Source: Microcoleus vaginatus WJT46-NPBG5
GTDB taxonomy: Bacteria > Cyanobacteriota > Cyanobacteriia > Cyanobacteriales > Oscillatoriaceae
Length of the DNA: 64,000 nt
Assembly (NCBI GenBank): GCA_019359355.1
Contig: JAHHHM010000017.1
Location: 62,001 to 126,000, forward strand
Direction of reading: 5' to 3'
Shown here piece after piece: positions 9,095 through 19,484 of this stretch. The notes under the pieces are model-generated. The model made no database searches. It saw only the letters and a program-made list of their open reading frames with translations, and was not told where the DNA came from. Positions within the stretch are counted from its first letter, which is position 1. The number at the start of each line of letters is the position of its first letter. Position numbers and translations under genes: made by a program.

Positions 9095-9597
9095 AGACAG
9101 AATTTAAGATTTTGTTTGGGATCGTGCCGGCGAAAGATAAAACAAGGTCTAACCGTGCTTTAGCTTCACACGCTTCACTGCATCTCATTCTACCTTTAGG
9201 GGCACTGCTGCGTAGGACTGCCCGGTGCCGGTGAAATCACAATCACTTTTTCAGAAATTCACTCACAATGAACACCCAAAGAAAAATTTATTACGGAAGA
9301 ATATGTTCACTCGTCTAACTGAATCGTTCCATAAATTTCGCCGCAAGCACAGTACAGGAAAGGGTTAGAGCGCTGGCTATCCCTTTGTTAACCCTCAGGT
9401 AAAGTCGATCAAGCCATCTTGTCGAGATGTACGATCCGTTACGTGAGGCGACGCGACCATCCGCGCAAAGCGAACGCTCTCGGTGGCTTTCCCCGCAGGT
9501 TTCTCTGAAAAATTGTTCATCCAACCATTGACTTTCCGCCAAGGTAGTGCGATTCAATAATAAGTATTCTTAGGTAATCTTCTCTAAGGAGAATTGG
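9095..9597. other. Intergenic region, no supported gene
   Basis: About 500 bases between the divergently arranged GTPase and secreted-protein genes. It contains a short inverted pair, GGGTTA (9362) and TAACCC (9389), with no T tract, and a GC-rich patch near 9430-9490. Open frames here have no start signal or recognisable protein. The promoters of both flanking genes must lie here, but I cannot place them. Confidence 0.5.
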
Positions 9598-9987
9598 ATG
9601 AGGTTCAATCAGTCCTTCTGTACCTTCATGGCCGCTACCGCTTTAGCTGCGCCATTAGTTTCACTGAGTGTCAAAAGCACCCAAGCTCAAGATCAAAATC
9701 TCTCGTTTTCGCTGATCAACCGAGCAAGCAGTCCTTTAACAGAGTTTTACACCTCTCCTACCGGCGTTAATAACTGGGAAAGAGATATTTTAGGGGTGGA
9801 TGTGCTCAACCGGGGCGAATCTGCACAAGTGAGCATTGCCGACGGTCGCCGCACCTGCATCTACGACATCAGGGGTGTCTTTGCTGATGGTGAAACGGTG
9901 GAAGACTATCGCGTCAATCTTTGCGATCTACAGAGTTATGAGTTCTTCGACCGCTCGCCCAACCAGCCGGTACGTGCTTTGTGGTAA
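9598..9987 (+). CDS. Small secreted protein of unknown function
   Basis: The 129-residue precursor starts at an ATG 8 bases after AAGGAGAA, a good ribosome site. It has a classical signal peptide: basic start, hydrophobic core AATALAAPLVSL, likely cleavage after TQAQ. The mature part (LSFSLINRASSPLTEFYTSP, NWERDILGVDVL, CIYDIRGVFADGETVEDYRVNLC) matches a widespread small periplasmic family whose members have two conserved cysteines (CIYD and NLCD), possibly disulfide-bonded. No function is established to my knowledge. Confidence 0.7.
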   Translation: MRFNQSFCTFMAATALAAPLVSLSVKSTQAQDQNLSFSLINRASSPLTEFYTSPTGVNNWERDILGVDVLNRGESAQVSIADGRRTCIYDIRGVFADGETVEDYRVNLCDLQSYEFFDRSPNQPVRALW

Positions 9988-10062
9988 TCGTCCCATAAGG
10001 CTGATGATAGTTAGCGCTAGCGCTCAAACACACAAAAGTCGCCCAAAGGCTTTCCGGTAATG

Positions 10063-10088
10063 ATTGCCAGCTCTGGCCGGCTGGCAAT
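10063..10088. repeat. Perfect inverted repeat downstream of the secreted-protein gene
   Basis: ATTGCCAGC and its mirror GCTGGCAAT flank an 8-base loop. A strong hairpin is expected, but there is no adjacent T tract, so it could be an RNA 3'-end stabiliser or a protein site. Confidence 0.5.
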
Positions 10089-10170
10089 TGCTGAAACGAC
10101 CTGCGCGAAAGCTTTCGGCACGCATCTACTTATTTTTATTAGCAAAATTCGCTGGAATTTCTATCGCGCT

Positions 10171-10208
10171 AAAAACTAAGCCCTGCAATCAGAAATGATT
10201 ACAGGGCT
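10171..10208 (-). terminator. Intrinsic terminator of the tRNA gene
   Basis: Read on the minus strand, AGCCCTG and CAGGGCT form a stem around a 16-base loop and are followed closely by a TTTTT run (complement of 10171-10175). It lies 16 bases beyond the 3' end of the tRNA. Confidence 0.65.
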
Positions 10209-10223
10209 TTTAAAGTTTATATT

Positions 10224-10300
<77 letters not shown>

Positions 10301-10320
10301 TCGCTTTGTCGCTTTTATTA

Positions 10321-10349
10321 ATATAACTCGGAACCTAACAAATTGGCAA
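10321..10349 (-). promoter_or_regulatory. Predicted promoter of initiator tRNA-Met
   Basis: On the minus strand, TTGCCA (-35) and TTATAT (-10) are separated by 17 bases and end 21 bases before the first base of the tRNA. The call rests on consensus match and position only. Confidence 0.55.
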
Positions 10350-10537
10350 CCCCTTAAGAAGAAATATTTTGAACACCTGCCGGCACAACTGGGATTTTGA
10401 CTGTTGCGCTTTAGGGGTTGCCTTGTCAGCGTCATGAAAGAGTACCGCTTAACCCTCAGCCTTTAGGGCCGATCATCCGGGTCAGAAACTGACTGCTGCT
10501 GAAATGATGCCCCGATTGGGCTCGCCGGCCATTCAGC

Positions 10538-10822
10538 TTACCGACCCACACCTGCCGGCTGCCGAAGCGTCTCACCTGCCGTAAAGCCGGCTAAAACTGG
10601 TTGCTGCGGTTCTTGCCGCTGCTTGATAGTTTGCAGTTGTAACAATAAGGTTTCAATTTCTGCTTGGAGGTGCAGGAACTTCACTTGCTGATCGGCTTGA
10701 TAAGGAGACTTCATCGATTCTATCGGTTTATTTCTAAGGGGTGACGATACTAGAGCATCGCTGGCCACTGGGGACTTAGTACAAGGAGATGGACAATTTG
10801 ACATCTGTAATTGGTTAGTCAT
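10538..10822 (-). CDS. Small conserved cyanobacterial protein with coiled-coil segment
   Basis: The protein is 94 residues. The N-terminal half is Ser/Pro-rich and probably disordered. Residues ~42-70 (ADQQVKFLHLQAEIETLLLQ and the following QLQTIKQ) form a strong leucine-heptad helix like that of a small cyanobacterial family of unknown function. It is divergent from thrC. I can suggest no function beyond helix-mediated self-association. Confidence 0.6.
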   Translation of the reverse strand: MTNQLQMSNCPSPCTKSPVASDALVSSPLRNKPIESMKSPYQADQQVKFLHLQAEIETLLLQLQTIKQRQEPQQPVLAGFTAGETLRQPAGVGR

Positions 10823-10997
10823 TTTTGCCTACTCACACCATGACGTATTGTAACCTGAACTATAAATTAATTTGCATCCAATTTGTCAATTTTCTGCTTG
10901 TGTCAGTTTCCCAACTGACTGAGATTTTTTTACCACGGTCTCACCAAAGGCGTAGGCTTTCTGGAGGATCGAGGTAAACTAAAGGTTAAAACTAAGT

Positions 10998-12158
10998 TTG
11001 TTTGCATCTGAACCCCTAAAAACCGTGACTCTGAGCCTGTCTGCTGCTGATTCTCATGCCTCTGGGGCAAACCTTCATACGGGCGACCAGTCGGTCGCTA
11101 CTAAAGGCTGGCCCGGTCTGATTAAAGCCTATCGGCCATATCTGCCAGTGACAGATACCACGCCGGTAGTGACCCTGCAAGAGGGCAACACCCCTCTGAT
11201 CCCCGTTCCCTCGATTGCCAAGCTGATTGGTAAAGAGGTGAGAGTTTTTGTGAAATATGATGGTCTCAATCCCACCGGCAGCTTTAAAGACCGGGGAATG
11301 ACAATGGCCATTTCTAAAGCCAAGGAAGCCGGAGCGCAGGCAGTGATTTGTGCCAGCACCGGCAATACCTCAGCCGCAGCAGCAGCTTATGCACGGCGGG
11401 GGGGGATGCGAGCCTTTGTTTTGATTCCCGAAGGCTATGTGGCGCTAGGTAAGTTGGCGCAGGCGTTGGTTTACGGGGCTGAAGTTCTGTCCATTAAGGG
11501 AAATTTTGATCAAGCGCTGGAGATTGTGCGGGACATGGCGTCTCACTATCCTGTGACGCTGGTAAATTCGGTCAATCCCTACCGGCTGGAAGGTCAGAAA
11601 ACCGCTGCATTTGAGGTGGTAGACGTTCTCGGTGATGCCCCGGACTGGCTATGCATTCCCGTGGGTAATGCGGGAAATATCACCGCATACTGGATGGGTT
11701 TTTGTCAGTACCATCAGGAAGGAAAATGCGGTCGCTTACCGCGAATGATGGGATTTCAAGCAGCTGGTGCAGCCCCTATCGTCACCGGCTCACCCGTGAC
11801 CAATCCAGAAACTTTGGCCACAGCGATCCGGATCGGCAACCCGGCCAACTGGGAGCGGGCGCTCGCGGCGGGAGAAGCTAGCCAAGGGCAATTTAATGCC
11901 GTCACAGACGAGGAAATTTTAGAGGCTTATCGTCTACTGGCGAGCCAAGAAGGTGTTTTTTGTGAACCGGCAAGTGCCGCATCCGTCGCCGGCTTACTGA
12001 AGGTGAAAGATCGCGTTCCTGCCGGCGCAACAGTGGTTTGCGTACTCACCGGCAACGGTCTTAAAGACCCAGATAGTGCCATCCATCACTGTAACAACGC
12101 GTTTAAGCAGGGGATTGATCCGAGTTTATCGGCGGTAGCATCAGTAATGGGTTTTTAG
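10998..12158 (+). CDS. thrC: Threonine synthase
   Basis: Threonine synthase converts O-phosphohomoserine to threonine with PLP. The enzyme is recognised by [20 protein letters not shown], the PLP-lysine motif [10 protein letters not shown], the serine/asparagine loop [15 protein letters not shown], and the glycine-rich phosphate loop [12 protein letters not shown]. The length is typical (about 380 residues). The frame opens at TTG 10998, but GTG 11025 (giving MTLSLSAAD...) is an equally plausible start; neither has a strong ribosome site. The 3' end overlaps the convergent coiled-coil gene by 56 bases. Confidence 0.93.
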   Translation: MFASEPLKTVTLSLSAADSHASGANLHTGDQSVATKGWPGLIKAYRPYLPVTDTTPVVTLQEGNTPLIPVPSIAKLIGKEVRVFVKYDGLNPTGSFKDRGMTMAISKAKEAGAQAVICASTGNTSAAAAAYARRGGMRAFVLIPEGYVALGKLAQALVYGAEVLSIKGNFDQALEIVRDMASHYPVTLVNSVNPYRLEGQKTAAFEVVDVLGDAPDWLCIPVGNAGNITAYWMGFCQYHQEGKCGRLPRMMGFQAAGAAPIVTGSPVTNPETLATAIRIGNPANWERALAAGEASQGQFNAVTDEEILEAYRLLASQEGVFCEPASAASVAGLLKVKDRVPAGATVVCVLTGNGLKDPDSAIHHCNNAFKQGIDPSLSAVASVMGF

Positions 12159-12660
12159 CCTCCGCCGCCGTCGCTGCCGGCGCTTCTGTGCCGGTGAGGG
12201 CGGCGCGGGCGGCTTTCAGCCGATCCATCGTATCCCCCAAAGCCGTTGTTAAACTTTCGCGGGTTTGGATATGGGCAGCCTGCTCAACTTTCAGCGCATC
12301 TGCCAAACGCGCAACTTCTTGAAGAACCAGATCCCGCTCTCTGAATAACTCTACCAGTTTGGCCTTGGCTTCATCAGCGGCCAATTGTTCCATTTGTTGA
12401 GCCAGGGCTTCCCCAGTGCCGGTTCCGCCCGGTTTAATATGGGGAAACCCTTCCTGAAGGCGCTGAATTTTTACCTTCAAAGATTCAATCGTTTGTTGGG
12501 CTAGCTTCGCCTCAGTTCGACGCTGCTGCGCTTCTTTGTTATAAAGTTCGCGCCAGTGTTCGGCACTCGTATGGGCCGCCTCTCGTTCGGCTTCACGCTC
12601 TGCCAATTGCTGTTGTAGAGCTTTAATTTCATCCAACCACTGCTTGACGTCGTGAGTCAT
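12103..12660 (-). CDS. Coiled-coil protein, cyanobacterial family
   Basis: The 185-residue protein is almost wholly helical: [20 protein letters not shown], a second long helix ending [14 protein letters not shown], and a third ([20 protein letters not shown]). The short conserved break [19 protein letters not shown] separates two coiled coils. It has no enzyme motif and is probably structural or scaffolding. Its C-terminal ~19 codons overlap the end of thrC on the opposite strand, so both genes' terminal sequences are mutually constrained. Confidence 0.65.
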   Translation of the reverse strand: MTHDVKQWLDEIKALQQQLAEREAEREAAHTSAEHWRELYNKEAQQRRTEAKLAQQTIESLKVKIQRLQEGFPHIKPGGTGTGEALAQQMEQLAADEAKAKLVELFRERDLVLQEVARLADALKVEQAAHIQTRESLTTALGDTMDRLKAARAALTGTEAPAATAAEAKNPLLMLPPINSDQSPA

Positions 12661-12757
12661 ATCAATTTTAGATTTTAGATTTTAAATTGTTCTTTGTCTG
12701 AGTGGGCTTTGTGTCCTTATTCAAGGATGGCAATAATGAATGACGAAGGACAAATGA

Positions 12758-13663
12758 GTGATAAGTAGTAATAATCTTAAATCGAAAATGCTATCAACTC
12801 GCTTTTTCCGGTTCTTTCGCCACCTTAATTTGGCAACACTGCGGGAGATTATCAAGCGCGTGGGAGAACGGCGGTTGGCCGGCTTATCGGCGGAAATGGC
12901 CTATAACGCGATGTTAGCAATTTGTCCGGCGATTCTGGCGTTTTTAGCGGCAATCGGGCTATTTGAATCATTGCAATCAACGATTTACGAACTGGCGCGT
13001 CAGGTCGCTAAGTTTGCCCCGGATGATGTTCGCATTCTGATTCGCAGCTTGATCCAAGAGCTTAGCATTACGAGAAATCAAAGGCTGTTTTCTTTGAGCT
13101 TTATTGCCTCGCTTTGGGCATTTTCGGGTGCCCTGAGTGCGGCGATGGCAGCCCTTGATCAAATTTATCAAATTCCTCCCTCTAAAGCTCGACCGTTTTG
13201 GCTAGCCAAACTGGTTTCTCTGGCTCTCACCCTTGGGACAATTTTGCTGCTGATCAACGCCTCAGCATTGGTGTTTATTAGTGATCTGATTGTGCGATTA
13301 GTTGCCAGCCAAGGCGATGATACCGTGGAGTCTGGATTACTGAGACTTTGGCGGCTGTTTACCTGGCCGATGGCTTTAGGAATTGTTTCTGTTGCCTTTG
13401 GCTTTATCTATCGCTATGGACCGAGCCGGTGGCCTGTTGGAACGCCGGTTATGCCTGGTGCTGTTTTGGCGGCACTCTTCTGGGCAATTTTATCGGGTTT
13501 GTTTCGGCTGTATGTTTCCCATTTTGGTAACTACAACCGTACTTACGGAATTGTGGGAGCTGTGATTATTTTGTTGCTGTGGCTATACTTGAGTTCGCTG
13601 GTGATGCTGATTGGCGCTCAGTTAAATGTCACAGTTGGCGAGGCAATGCGCCGGCCTAAATAG
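12758..13663 (+). CDS. YihY/BrkB family inner-membrane protein
   Basis: This 301-residue protein has about six membrane segments. The family hallmarks are LSAEMAYNAMLAICPAILAF in the first segment and YGPSRWPVGTPVMPGAVLAA followed by FRLYVSHFGNYNRTYGIVGA near the end. BrkB/YihY proteins were once proposed as RNase BN; that is now rejected, and they are treated as transporters or permeases of unknown substrate. GTG 12758 is preferred because GAAGGA lies 7 bases upstream. ATG 12788 is an alternative. Confidence 0.85.
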   Translation: MISSNNLKSKMLSTRFFRFFRHLNLATLREIIKRVGERRLAGLSAEMAYNAMLAICPAILAFLAAIGLFESLQSTIYELARQVAKFAPDDVRILIRSLIQELSITRNQRLFSLSFIASLWAFSGALSAAMAALDQIYQIPPSKARPFWLAKLVSLALTLGTILLLINASALVFISDLIVRLVASQGDDTVESGLLRLWRLFTWPMALGIVSVAFGFIYRYGPSRWPVGTPVMPGAVLAALFWAILSGLFRLYVSHFGNYNRTYGIVGAVIILLLWLYLSSLVMLIGAQLNVTVGEAMRRPK

Positions 13664-13696
13664 GGCAAGGGGACTGAACGCTCACCACTCCCCCAC

Positions 13697-13897
13697 TCAG
13701 TACCTTCCCCTGCGGCTTTGCAGCCGGCTGATGATGCCGGTGGTAATAGAGAGCAATATTAATATCCACAAGATCGATCCGGGAATAAATGTGAGAATTC
13801 CGAAGCCTCTTAGCAGCCACACCAGGACTGTCAACCCCAAGACAATGCCAAAAATGTATGGCAATACGGCAGTTCCAGAATTGAAAGATCGGCTCAC
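13697..13897 (-). CDS. Small two-helix membrane protein
   Basis: The 66-residue protein starts at GTG with a near-perfect ribosome site (TAGGAGGAAA, about 7 bases upstream). Two hydrophobic segments, VLPYIFGIVLGLTVLVWLL and the stretch ending ILWILILLSITTGII, are joined by a short loop and followed by a basic tail (SRLQSRRGRY). No function is known. It is convergent with the BrkB-type gene. Confidence 0.65.
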   Translation of the reverse strand: MSRSFNSGTAVLPYIFGIVLGLTVLVWLLRGFGILTFIPGSILWILILLSITTGIISRLQSRRGRY

Positions 13898-14141
13898 GGC
13901 TGTTTCCTCCTAACATGATCACGTCAAGTATTCACACCAACGATAACAAGTCGGCAGTGATTTCACAAAAGTTAGCCACATTTTAAACCGTACCAACCTT
14001 GTTGGTTTATATCCCTCTTTATATAGATATTTGGCTAAGATTTTGACGAACTCTAGTTAGAATACAGTCACGACTCCTTTTCAGAGCTAAGATATGACCA
14101 TTCCAGACTTAATTGCATAGCTTCATTCGGACGTAGCCCTT

Positions 14142-14696
14142 ATGACTGCACTGACTCCTTCAGACTATCTTGATTCAGCAATGGCTTCAGATTGGCCTAA
14201 AGCTGCTCGAGCGTCACTCTTACGCGGAGAGATTTTGATCGCAACTCAATCTCATACTGCTTGGGGTGGTGCTGTAACTGCTTCAATGTATTTACCTTTA
14301 TCTCGCTCAAAAGCTTGGCAGCAGCTCACTGATTATCCGCGCTGGGTCAAATTTTTTCCTGATCTGACTTACTCTCAGGTATTGGAATTAAATCAAAATA
14401 GCAAGCGTTTATACCAAGTTGCCAGGAAAACGTTCTTATTTTTGAGTATTCAAGCTGAAATCTATCTTAAGGTAGTTGAAATCTCTAATCGACAAATCAA
14501 ATTTTACTTTGAAAAAGGAAGCTTTGTAGATTTTTCAGCAGATTTAAAGCTAGAAGATTGCGACACCGGCACGATAATTACCTATTCTGTGCAGGCAACT
14601 CCCTCAATTCCAGTGCCTTCAGTTTTCATTCAACAGGCTATGCACCTTGACTTGCCGGCGAATATGCGACAAATGCGGCAGGTGATGTGCGAGTAA
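14142..14696 (+). CDS. SRPBCC (START-like) superfamily protein
   Basis: The 184-residue protein has the polyketide-cyclase/START helix-grip pattern: GGAVTASMYLPLSRSKAWQQ, LTDYPRWVKFFPDLTYSQVL, then alternating strands and a long C-terminal helix (FIQQAMHLDLPANMRQMRQV). Such proteins bind lipids or hydrophobic ligands. No ligand can be inferred here. The region before it (13922-14141) shows no gene. Confidence 0.75.
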   Translation: MTALTPSDYLDSAMASDWPKAARASLLRGEILIATQSHTAWGGAVTASMYLPLSRSKAWQQLTDYPRWVKFFPDLTYSQVLELNQNSKRLYQVARKTFLFLSIQAEIYLKVVEISNRQIKFYFEKGSFVDFSADLKLEDCDTGTIITYSVQATPSIPVPSVFIQQAMHLDLPANMRQMRQVMCE

Positions 14697-14804
14697 TAAG
14701 CCTTTTTGCCTGGGTTTAACGCAAAGGATACAGAGAAATTCATAATATTTTCCTCTGCATATTCCTTTGCGTTAAAAGCTCAAGGCTAGATGTTGAATCT
14801 GTCT

Positions 14805-17426
14805 TTACTGAGCAGTCAGCAACTCTGCCGGCAGGCGTTTGAAGGCGAGACGCTCATTTTCGATATCCACATAAATTGTGTCGCCGTCGTTGAATTCTGC
14901 CCGAAGGATACCCTTGGCAATTTGGGTTTCTAACTCGCGCTGAATTGCACGTTTAAGTGGACGGGCACCATAGACCGGGTCATACCCGACTTCTGCTAAA
15001 AAGTCAAGGGCTGCGTCGGATAGCTTCAGAGACATTTTCCGATCACCCAGTCGTTTTTCTAAACGCGCAACTTGCAGTTTAACAATCTGCCGCAGTTCGG
15101 ACTTCTGTAAGCCGTGGAAGATAATCGCTTCATCAATGCGGTTGAGGAATTCCGGACGGAAGTTGTTTCGCATTGCTTCCATGACGCGAGAACGCATTTC
15201 TTCATACCGGCCTTCATCACCGGCAATATCCAAGATGTACTGAGAACCGATATTGCTGGTCATAATGATGATGGTATTTTTGAAGTCTACCGTATGACCT
15301 TGAGCATCGGTGACACGACCATCATCCAGAATTTGCAGCATGACGTTGAAGACATCGGGGTGAGCTTTTTCGATTTCGTCGAACAAAATCACTGCATAGG
15401 GACGCCGGCGAATCGCTTCGGTTAATTGTCCGCCTTCGTCGTAACCTACATATCCCGGAGGCGCACCAATTAAACGAGAAACCGCGTGTTTCTCCATGTA
15501 CTCCGACATATCAATCCGCACCATCGCTTCTTCGGTATCAAAGAGATAGGCAGCGAGTGCTTTGGCGAGTTCGGTCTTGCCAACGCCCGTAGGGCCGAGG
15601 AAAATAAAGCTAGCGACAGGCCGGTTGGGGTCAGCAAGGCCGGCACGAGAACGCTGAATCGCATCCGCAACCGCAGTCACGGCTTCATCTTGACCGATGA
15701 CACGCCGGTGCAGTTCATCTTCTAAGTGCAACAGTTTTTGCATTTCAGATTCCACCAGTTTGCTGATGGGAATTCCTGTCCACTTCGAGATGATTTCTGC
15801 GATATCGGATTCAGTAACTTCTTCACGCAGCAGGGTTCGTCCGCTGGTTTGCGCTTGTTCTAACTGCGTTTCCGCTTCTTCAAGCTGCCGGTGTAAATCG
15901 GTTAACTTGCCGTATTTCAACTCAGCCGCGCGGTTAAGATCGTAGTCTCGTTCCGCTTGGCTAATCTCAACATTCACTCGGTCAATTTCTTCTTTAATCG
16001 CCTGAATTGTGTTGATGACATCTTTTTCAGATTGCCATTGTGCATTCAGACTGTGCTGTTCTTCTTTCAGGTTGCCGAGGTCTTTTTCTAACCGTTCCAA
16101 CCGTTCTAAGGAAGCCGGATCGCTTTCTTTTCGCAGCGATAGCCTTTCCATTTCTAACTGCAGAATTTTGCGATCAATTTCGTCCAGTTCTTCGGGTTTG
16201 GAGGTAATCTCCATTTTCAACCGCGCTGCTGCTTCATCGACTAAGTCAATGGCTTTGTCGGGGAGGAAGCGATCGCTAATGTAGCGGGTTGAAAGGGTGG
16301 CGGCTGCGACTAAGGCGCTGTCGGAGATTTTAACGCCGTGGTGAACTTCGTAACGCTCTTTAAGTCCGCGCAAAATCGAAATGGTATCTTCGACACTGGG
16401 TTGATCGACGTAGACTTGCTGAAACCGGCGTTCGAGTGCGGCATCTTTCTCGATGTATTTGCGGTATTCATCAAGAGTTGTCGCCCCGATACAGCGCAGT
16501 TCGCCTCTAGCAAGCATGGGCTTAAGCAGGTTGCCGGCATCCATTGCGCCTTGGGTTGCGCCGGCACCGACAACGGTGTGGATTTCATCAACAAACATGA
16601 TGATTTGCCCGCGAGAATCGGTGACTTCTTTGAGGACGGCTTTCAGGCGTTCTTCAAATTCCCCTCGATATTTTGCGCCGGCAATTAATGCACCCATATC
16701 CAGGGCGATCAATTTGCGGTCTTTCAGAGATTGGGGCACGTCGCCCGATACAATTCGTTGCGCGAGTCCTTCGGCGATCGCAGTTTTCCCCACCCCCGGT
16801 TCGCCAATCAAAACCGGGTTGTTTTTGGTGCGGCGAGAGAGAATCTGAATGGTGCGGCGAATTTCTTCATCCCGCCCAATTACGGGGTCTAGTTTACCCT
16901 GGCGGGCAGCTTCTGTGAGGTCGCGGCCATATTTTTCCAGGGATTGATATTTCCCTTCGGGATTTTGATCGGTCACTTTTTGACTCCCCCGGATTTCGTC
17001 AATCGTCGTTTTGAGTTTGGCTTCTTCTAGTCTAAATTCTTGAAATAGACCTTTGCCGAAGCGATCGTCTTTGGCATACGCCAGCAGAAGATGTTCGATT
17101 GAGATATATTCGTCTTCATACTTTTTACGATAGTCTTCGGCGCGATCTAATAAAGTGTCGAGGCTGCGTCCTAGGTAGATGGAACTGCCGCCGCCAGAGA
17201 TTTTCGGCTGCCGATTGATGAATTCGTCGGTACGATCGCTGAGTCGTTGGACGTTAATGCCGAGTTTGCTCAGAACACTGCTCACTAACCCTTCTTGTTC
17301 AAGTAGGGCTTTCATCAGGTGTTCGCTTTCGAGTTGTTGCTGCTGGGCGGCTTTAGCAATGTCTGGGGTACGAACAATCGCTTCCCAGGCTTTTTCGGTG
17401 AATTGGTTGGGATTGGTTGGTTGCAT
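14805..17426 (-). CDS. clpB: ATP-dependent disaggregase ClpB
   Basis: Full-length ClpB (873 residues). It has an N-domain with the Clp repeat ([20 protein letters not shown]), AAA-1 with Walker [10 protein letters not shown] near 205 and Walker [10 protein letters not shown], a coiled-coil middle domain (about 400-525, rich in Glu/Leu), and AAA-2 with [12 protein letters not shown] near 605 and [13 protein letters not shown]. The C-terminus has the sensor-2 [12 protein letters not shown]. It works with DnaK to dissolve aggregates after heat stress. Cyanobacteria often carry two clpB genes; which one this is cannot be told. I found no CIRCE element upstream. The 400 bases before it hold no gene. 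Confidence 0.96.
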   Translation of the reverse strand: MQPTNPNQFTEKAWEAIVRTPDIAKAAQQQQLESEHLMKALLEQEGLVSSVLSKLGINVQRLSDRTDEFINRQPKISGGGSSIYLGRSLDTLLDRAEDYRKKYEDEYISIEHLLLAYAKDDRFGKGLFQEFRLEEAKLKTTIDEIRGSQKVTDQNPEGKYQSLEKYGRDLTEAARQGKLDPVIGRDEEIRRTIQILSRRTKNNPVLIGEPGVGKTAIAEGLAQRIVSGDVPQSLKDRKLIALDMGALIAGAKYRGEFEERLKAVLKEVTDSRGQIIMFVDEIHTVVGAGATQGAMDAGNLLKPMLARGELRCIGATTLDEYRKYIEKDAALERRFQQVYVDQPSVEDTISILRGLKERYEVHHGVKISDSALVAAATLSTRYISDRFLPDKAIDLVDEAAARLKMEITSKPEELDEIDRKILQLEMERLSLRKESDPASLERLERLEKDLGNLKEEQHSLNAQWQSEKDVINTIQAIKEEIDRVNVEISQAERDYDLNRAAELKYGKLTDLHRQLEEAETQLEQAQTSGRTLLREEVTESDIAEIISKWTGIPISKLVESEMQKLLHLEDELHRRVIGQDEAVTAVADAIQRSRAGLADPNRPVASFIFLGPTGVGKTELAKALAAYLFDTEEAMVRIDMSEYMEKHAVSRLIGAPPGYVGYDEGGQLTEAIRRRPYAVILFDEIEKAHPDVFNVMLQILDDGRVTDAQGHTVDFKNTIIIMTSNIGSQYILDIAGDEGRYEEMRSRVMEAMRNNFRPEFLNRIDEAIIFHGLQKSELRQIVKLQVARLEKRLGDRKMSLKLSDAALDFLAEVGYDPVYGARPLKRAIQRELETQIAKGILRAEFNDGDTIYVDIENERLAFKRLPAELLTAQ

Positions 17427-17824
17427 AATTTGTAATCGCCTCTTTGCTGTGATCTAAGGTTGACTGGGCACTCAGTGGTTGGCTTTAGCGACTGAAGGTT
17501 GAGCCGGCTGAGTGTTGTAGGGGCGTCCTGAACACAAATATTTTCTCCGGTTGCATGGAATTACGGTGCTTTTTTGGCTCCTACGCTAGGGCTGAATGCT
17601 TTACCTGTCAAACATTGTAGACATATCCGAGATCCTACAGAGATCGGGTTTTACGTCTCTGTGGATAGGTATTACCCTCCTAAAGTCGTAGATTTTTCTT
17701 TAACCTTCTGCTAAACTTCTGTTAAATAAAGCTTCATCTTATAATCGCAAATTCTGCCTTTAAGTTCACTTGGGTTCGTGCCAGTGACTTGTTTGTCATG
17801 CTTTTCATCAATTAATCCGTATTA

Positions 17825-18604
17825 ATGCTTTTAACGGACAATTTAAAATTTTTTAACAGGACTGAAAGCGACATGGAAAAAACTCATTTAAATATCCAAT
17901 CGATTTCTATGCCGGGAGAGCGAGCAACAAGTCTGCAGCAGATCTTGTTGTGGGCTTACTTACCCATTATTAGCATTTTAGCAATTGTTGCTTGGCAAGC
18001 GGAAATTCCTTTAGGCGATTTGACTCGCGATCCTTTAGTAACAGTCGAGCAACCCTTTTATATCGGGTTATTCTCTAATATTGGCATTTTGTTCTGGTGT
18101 GCGGCTGCAGCTATCTGCCTGTTTACTTTTGCTTTACTGCAAAATTATTACCGCAGTCGCAAGATGCATTCCTTTATTTTATACTCTGGGATTTTAACTT
18201 CAGTTTTGCTTTTGGATGATTTATTTATGGTTCACGAATCCGTTGCCCCTAAATATTTATTCATCCCTGAGAAATTTGTTTATTTAATTTATGCAGTCAT
18301 GCTGCTTGTTTATTTAGTTAAATTTAGGAAAACTATCCTAAAAACCGATTTTAGTTTATTAATTTTAGCGCTGGGTTGGTTTGTACTCTCCATTGTTTTT
18401 GATAAAGGTCTTATTCCGTTATCGCCTTCTTTGCTGGAACGTGGATTTGATTACTATCTAGAGGATGGAGCGAAGCTTTTAGGAATTGTTAGTTGGTTTG
18501 CTTATTTGGCAAAAGTGTGTGGAGACTGTATTGGAACGTTTCTAAATCAGGGAACAGATATCGCTTCTATCAGTAATTCCACTGCTCTGCAACAGGTGAA
18601 GTAA
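17825..18604 (+). CDS. Polytopic membrane protein with DD..xxHE and YxEDGAK motifs
   Basis: The protein has 259 residues and about six predicted membrane segments. Two polar motifs sit within or beside membrane helices: LLLDDLFMVHES in the third and YYLEDGAKLLGIVSW in the last. The protein at 61442-62206 has the same arrangement (LDEAISIHE and LEEVLEMAGIV), so the two appear to be one family. Buried acidic and histidine residues hint at metal binding or catalysis, but I recognise no named family. ATG 17825 or ATG 17873 could be the start. Confidence 0.65.
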   Translation: MLLTDNLKFFNRTESDMEKTHLNIQSISMPGERATSLQQILLWAYLPIISILAIVAWQAEIPLGDLTRDPLVTVEQPFYIGLFSNIGILFWCAAAAICLFTFALLQNYYRSRKMHSFILYSGILTSVLLLDDLFMVHESVAPKYLFIPEKFVYLIYAVMLLVYLVKFRKTILKTDFSLLILALGWFVLSIVFDKGLIPLSPSLLERGFDYYLEDGAKLLGIVSWFAYLAKVCGDCIGTFLNQGTDIASISNSTALQQVK

Positions 18605-18638
18605 TTAACTCGATTTATCCTCACATCACCACTCAATC

Positions 18639-18662
18639 GAAAAACCGGCTGGGTGGTTTTTC
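18639..18662 (+). terminator. Hairpin terminator after the membrane-protein gene
   Basis: GAAAAACC and GGTTTTTC form an 8-bp stem around an 8-base loop, with the T run inside the 3' arm and continuing TCTTTTC. It lies 35 bases after the stop codon. Confidence 0.6.
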
Positions 18663-18861
18663 TTTTCAGAATTGTAAATTAATTTGGCGGGGTGTGGGTT
18701 CGGTATTTGCTTAATCTAGCCTAGGTATTACCGAACTTTAGGCTGCCGGCTGCGCTACTAGGGGTGTTTGAGGGAAGCCGGTGCCCAACTCTTTGCCTCA
18801 AGGCGATCCCAGTTTTCTGAAAATAATGTAAACTTCTGTAAAGAGCGTAAAAGAGTAATCT

Positions 18862-19296
18862 ATGACGAGCAATCAAGGATTTGGCAAAGTTAAGTCAAGT
18901 AAGAAGTCAGGGAAAAGCTCGGAAAAACGGGCGGTTGCGTCTCAGAAGTATGACAAAATGAAGGAAGAGGGACTGCCAGAGTTTAATATCTATATGCGAA
19001 TTAAGGATAAGAAAAACTGGTTTCCCGTGGGTTCTCTGGCGGTGAATCGCAGCAGTCACATTGATCGTGCTATTTTTGAAAATTTGGAAGCGTTGCGTGA
19101 AGGCGGCTTTCGTTTGTTTCCGATGCTACGCAAGCATCAGCAGAATTTAGAATATGGCTATAAGTTAAAGGGAAAAGAATTTGCGGATGAGGCGATTCAG
19201 GTTGCGGTTCCGCCGAAGCCGTCTGCCGGCAATTTTATTCAAAATGCGGTAGCGCAGGTTAAGAATAGCGTTTCCGGTTTGTTAAAACGCGGTTAA
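18862..19296 (+). CDS. HHL1-like protein
   Basis: The 144-residue protein has a lysine/serine-rich N-terminus and then a conserved block: EFNIYMRIKDKKNWFPVGSL, AVNRSSHIDRAIFENLEALR and the end FRLFPMLRKHQQNLEYGY. This matches what I recall of HHL1 (hypersensitive to high light 1), a thylakoid-associated protein of plants and cyanobacteria linked to photosystem II protection. The plant role is established; function in cyanobacteria is inference. There is no membrane segment or signal peptide. A terminator follows at 19326. Confidence 0.65.
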   Translation: MTSNQGFGKVKSSKKSGKSSEKRAVASQKYDKMKEEGLPEFNIYMRIKDKKNWFPVGSLAVNRSSHIDRAIFENLEALREGGFRLFPMLRKHQQNLEYGYKLKGKEFADEAIQVAVPPKPSAGNFIQNAVAQVKNSVSGLLKRG

Positions 19297-19325
19297 GTTT
19301 TTTCGCGGTTAATAATAAATGTTAC

Positions 19326-19357
19326 AGCGAGGGAGGAATGCACTCACTCGCTTTTTT
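19326..19357 (+). terminator. Intrinsic terminator after the HHL1-like gene
   Basis: AGCGAG and CTCGCT enclose a 15-base loop and are followed directly by TTTTT. Confidence 0.7.
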
Positions 19358-19484
19358 CGTGTGTGTCGATGATGTTGCAAAATGTGATAATTGCTGTGAT
19401 CGTGCCGGCTCAAAAAAGATTACGCTGAGAGAGAATCAAACATTAGTTTCCAATCTGATGCAACGCTAGAGAGGTAAGATACAG

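Noticed and set aside
9315-9557. 80-codon minus-strand frame between the GTPase and secreted-protein genes
   Set aside because: Composition is unlike a protein of this genome and no start signal is present.
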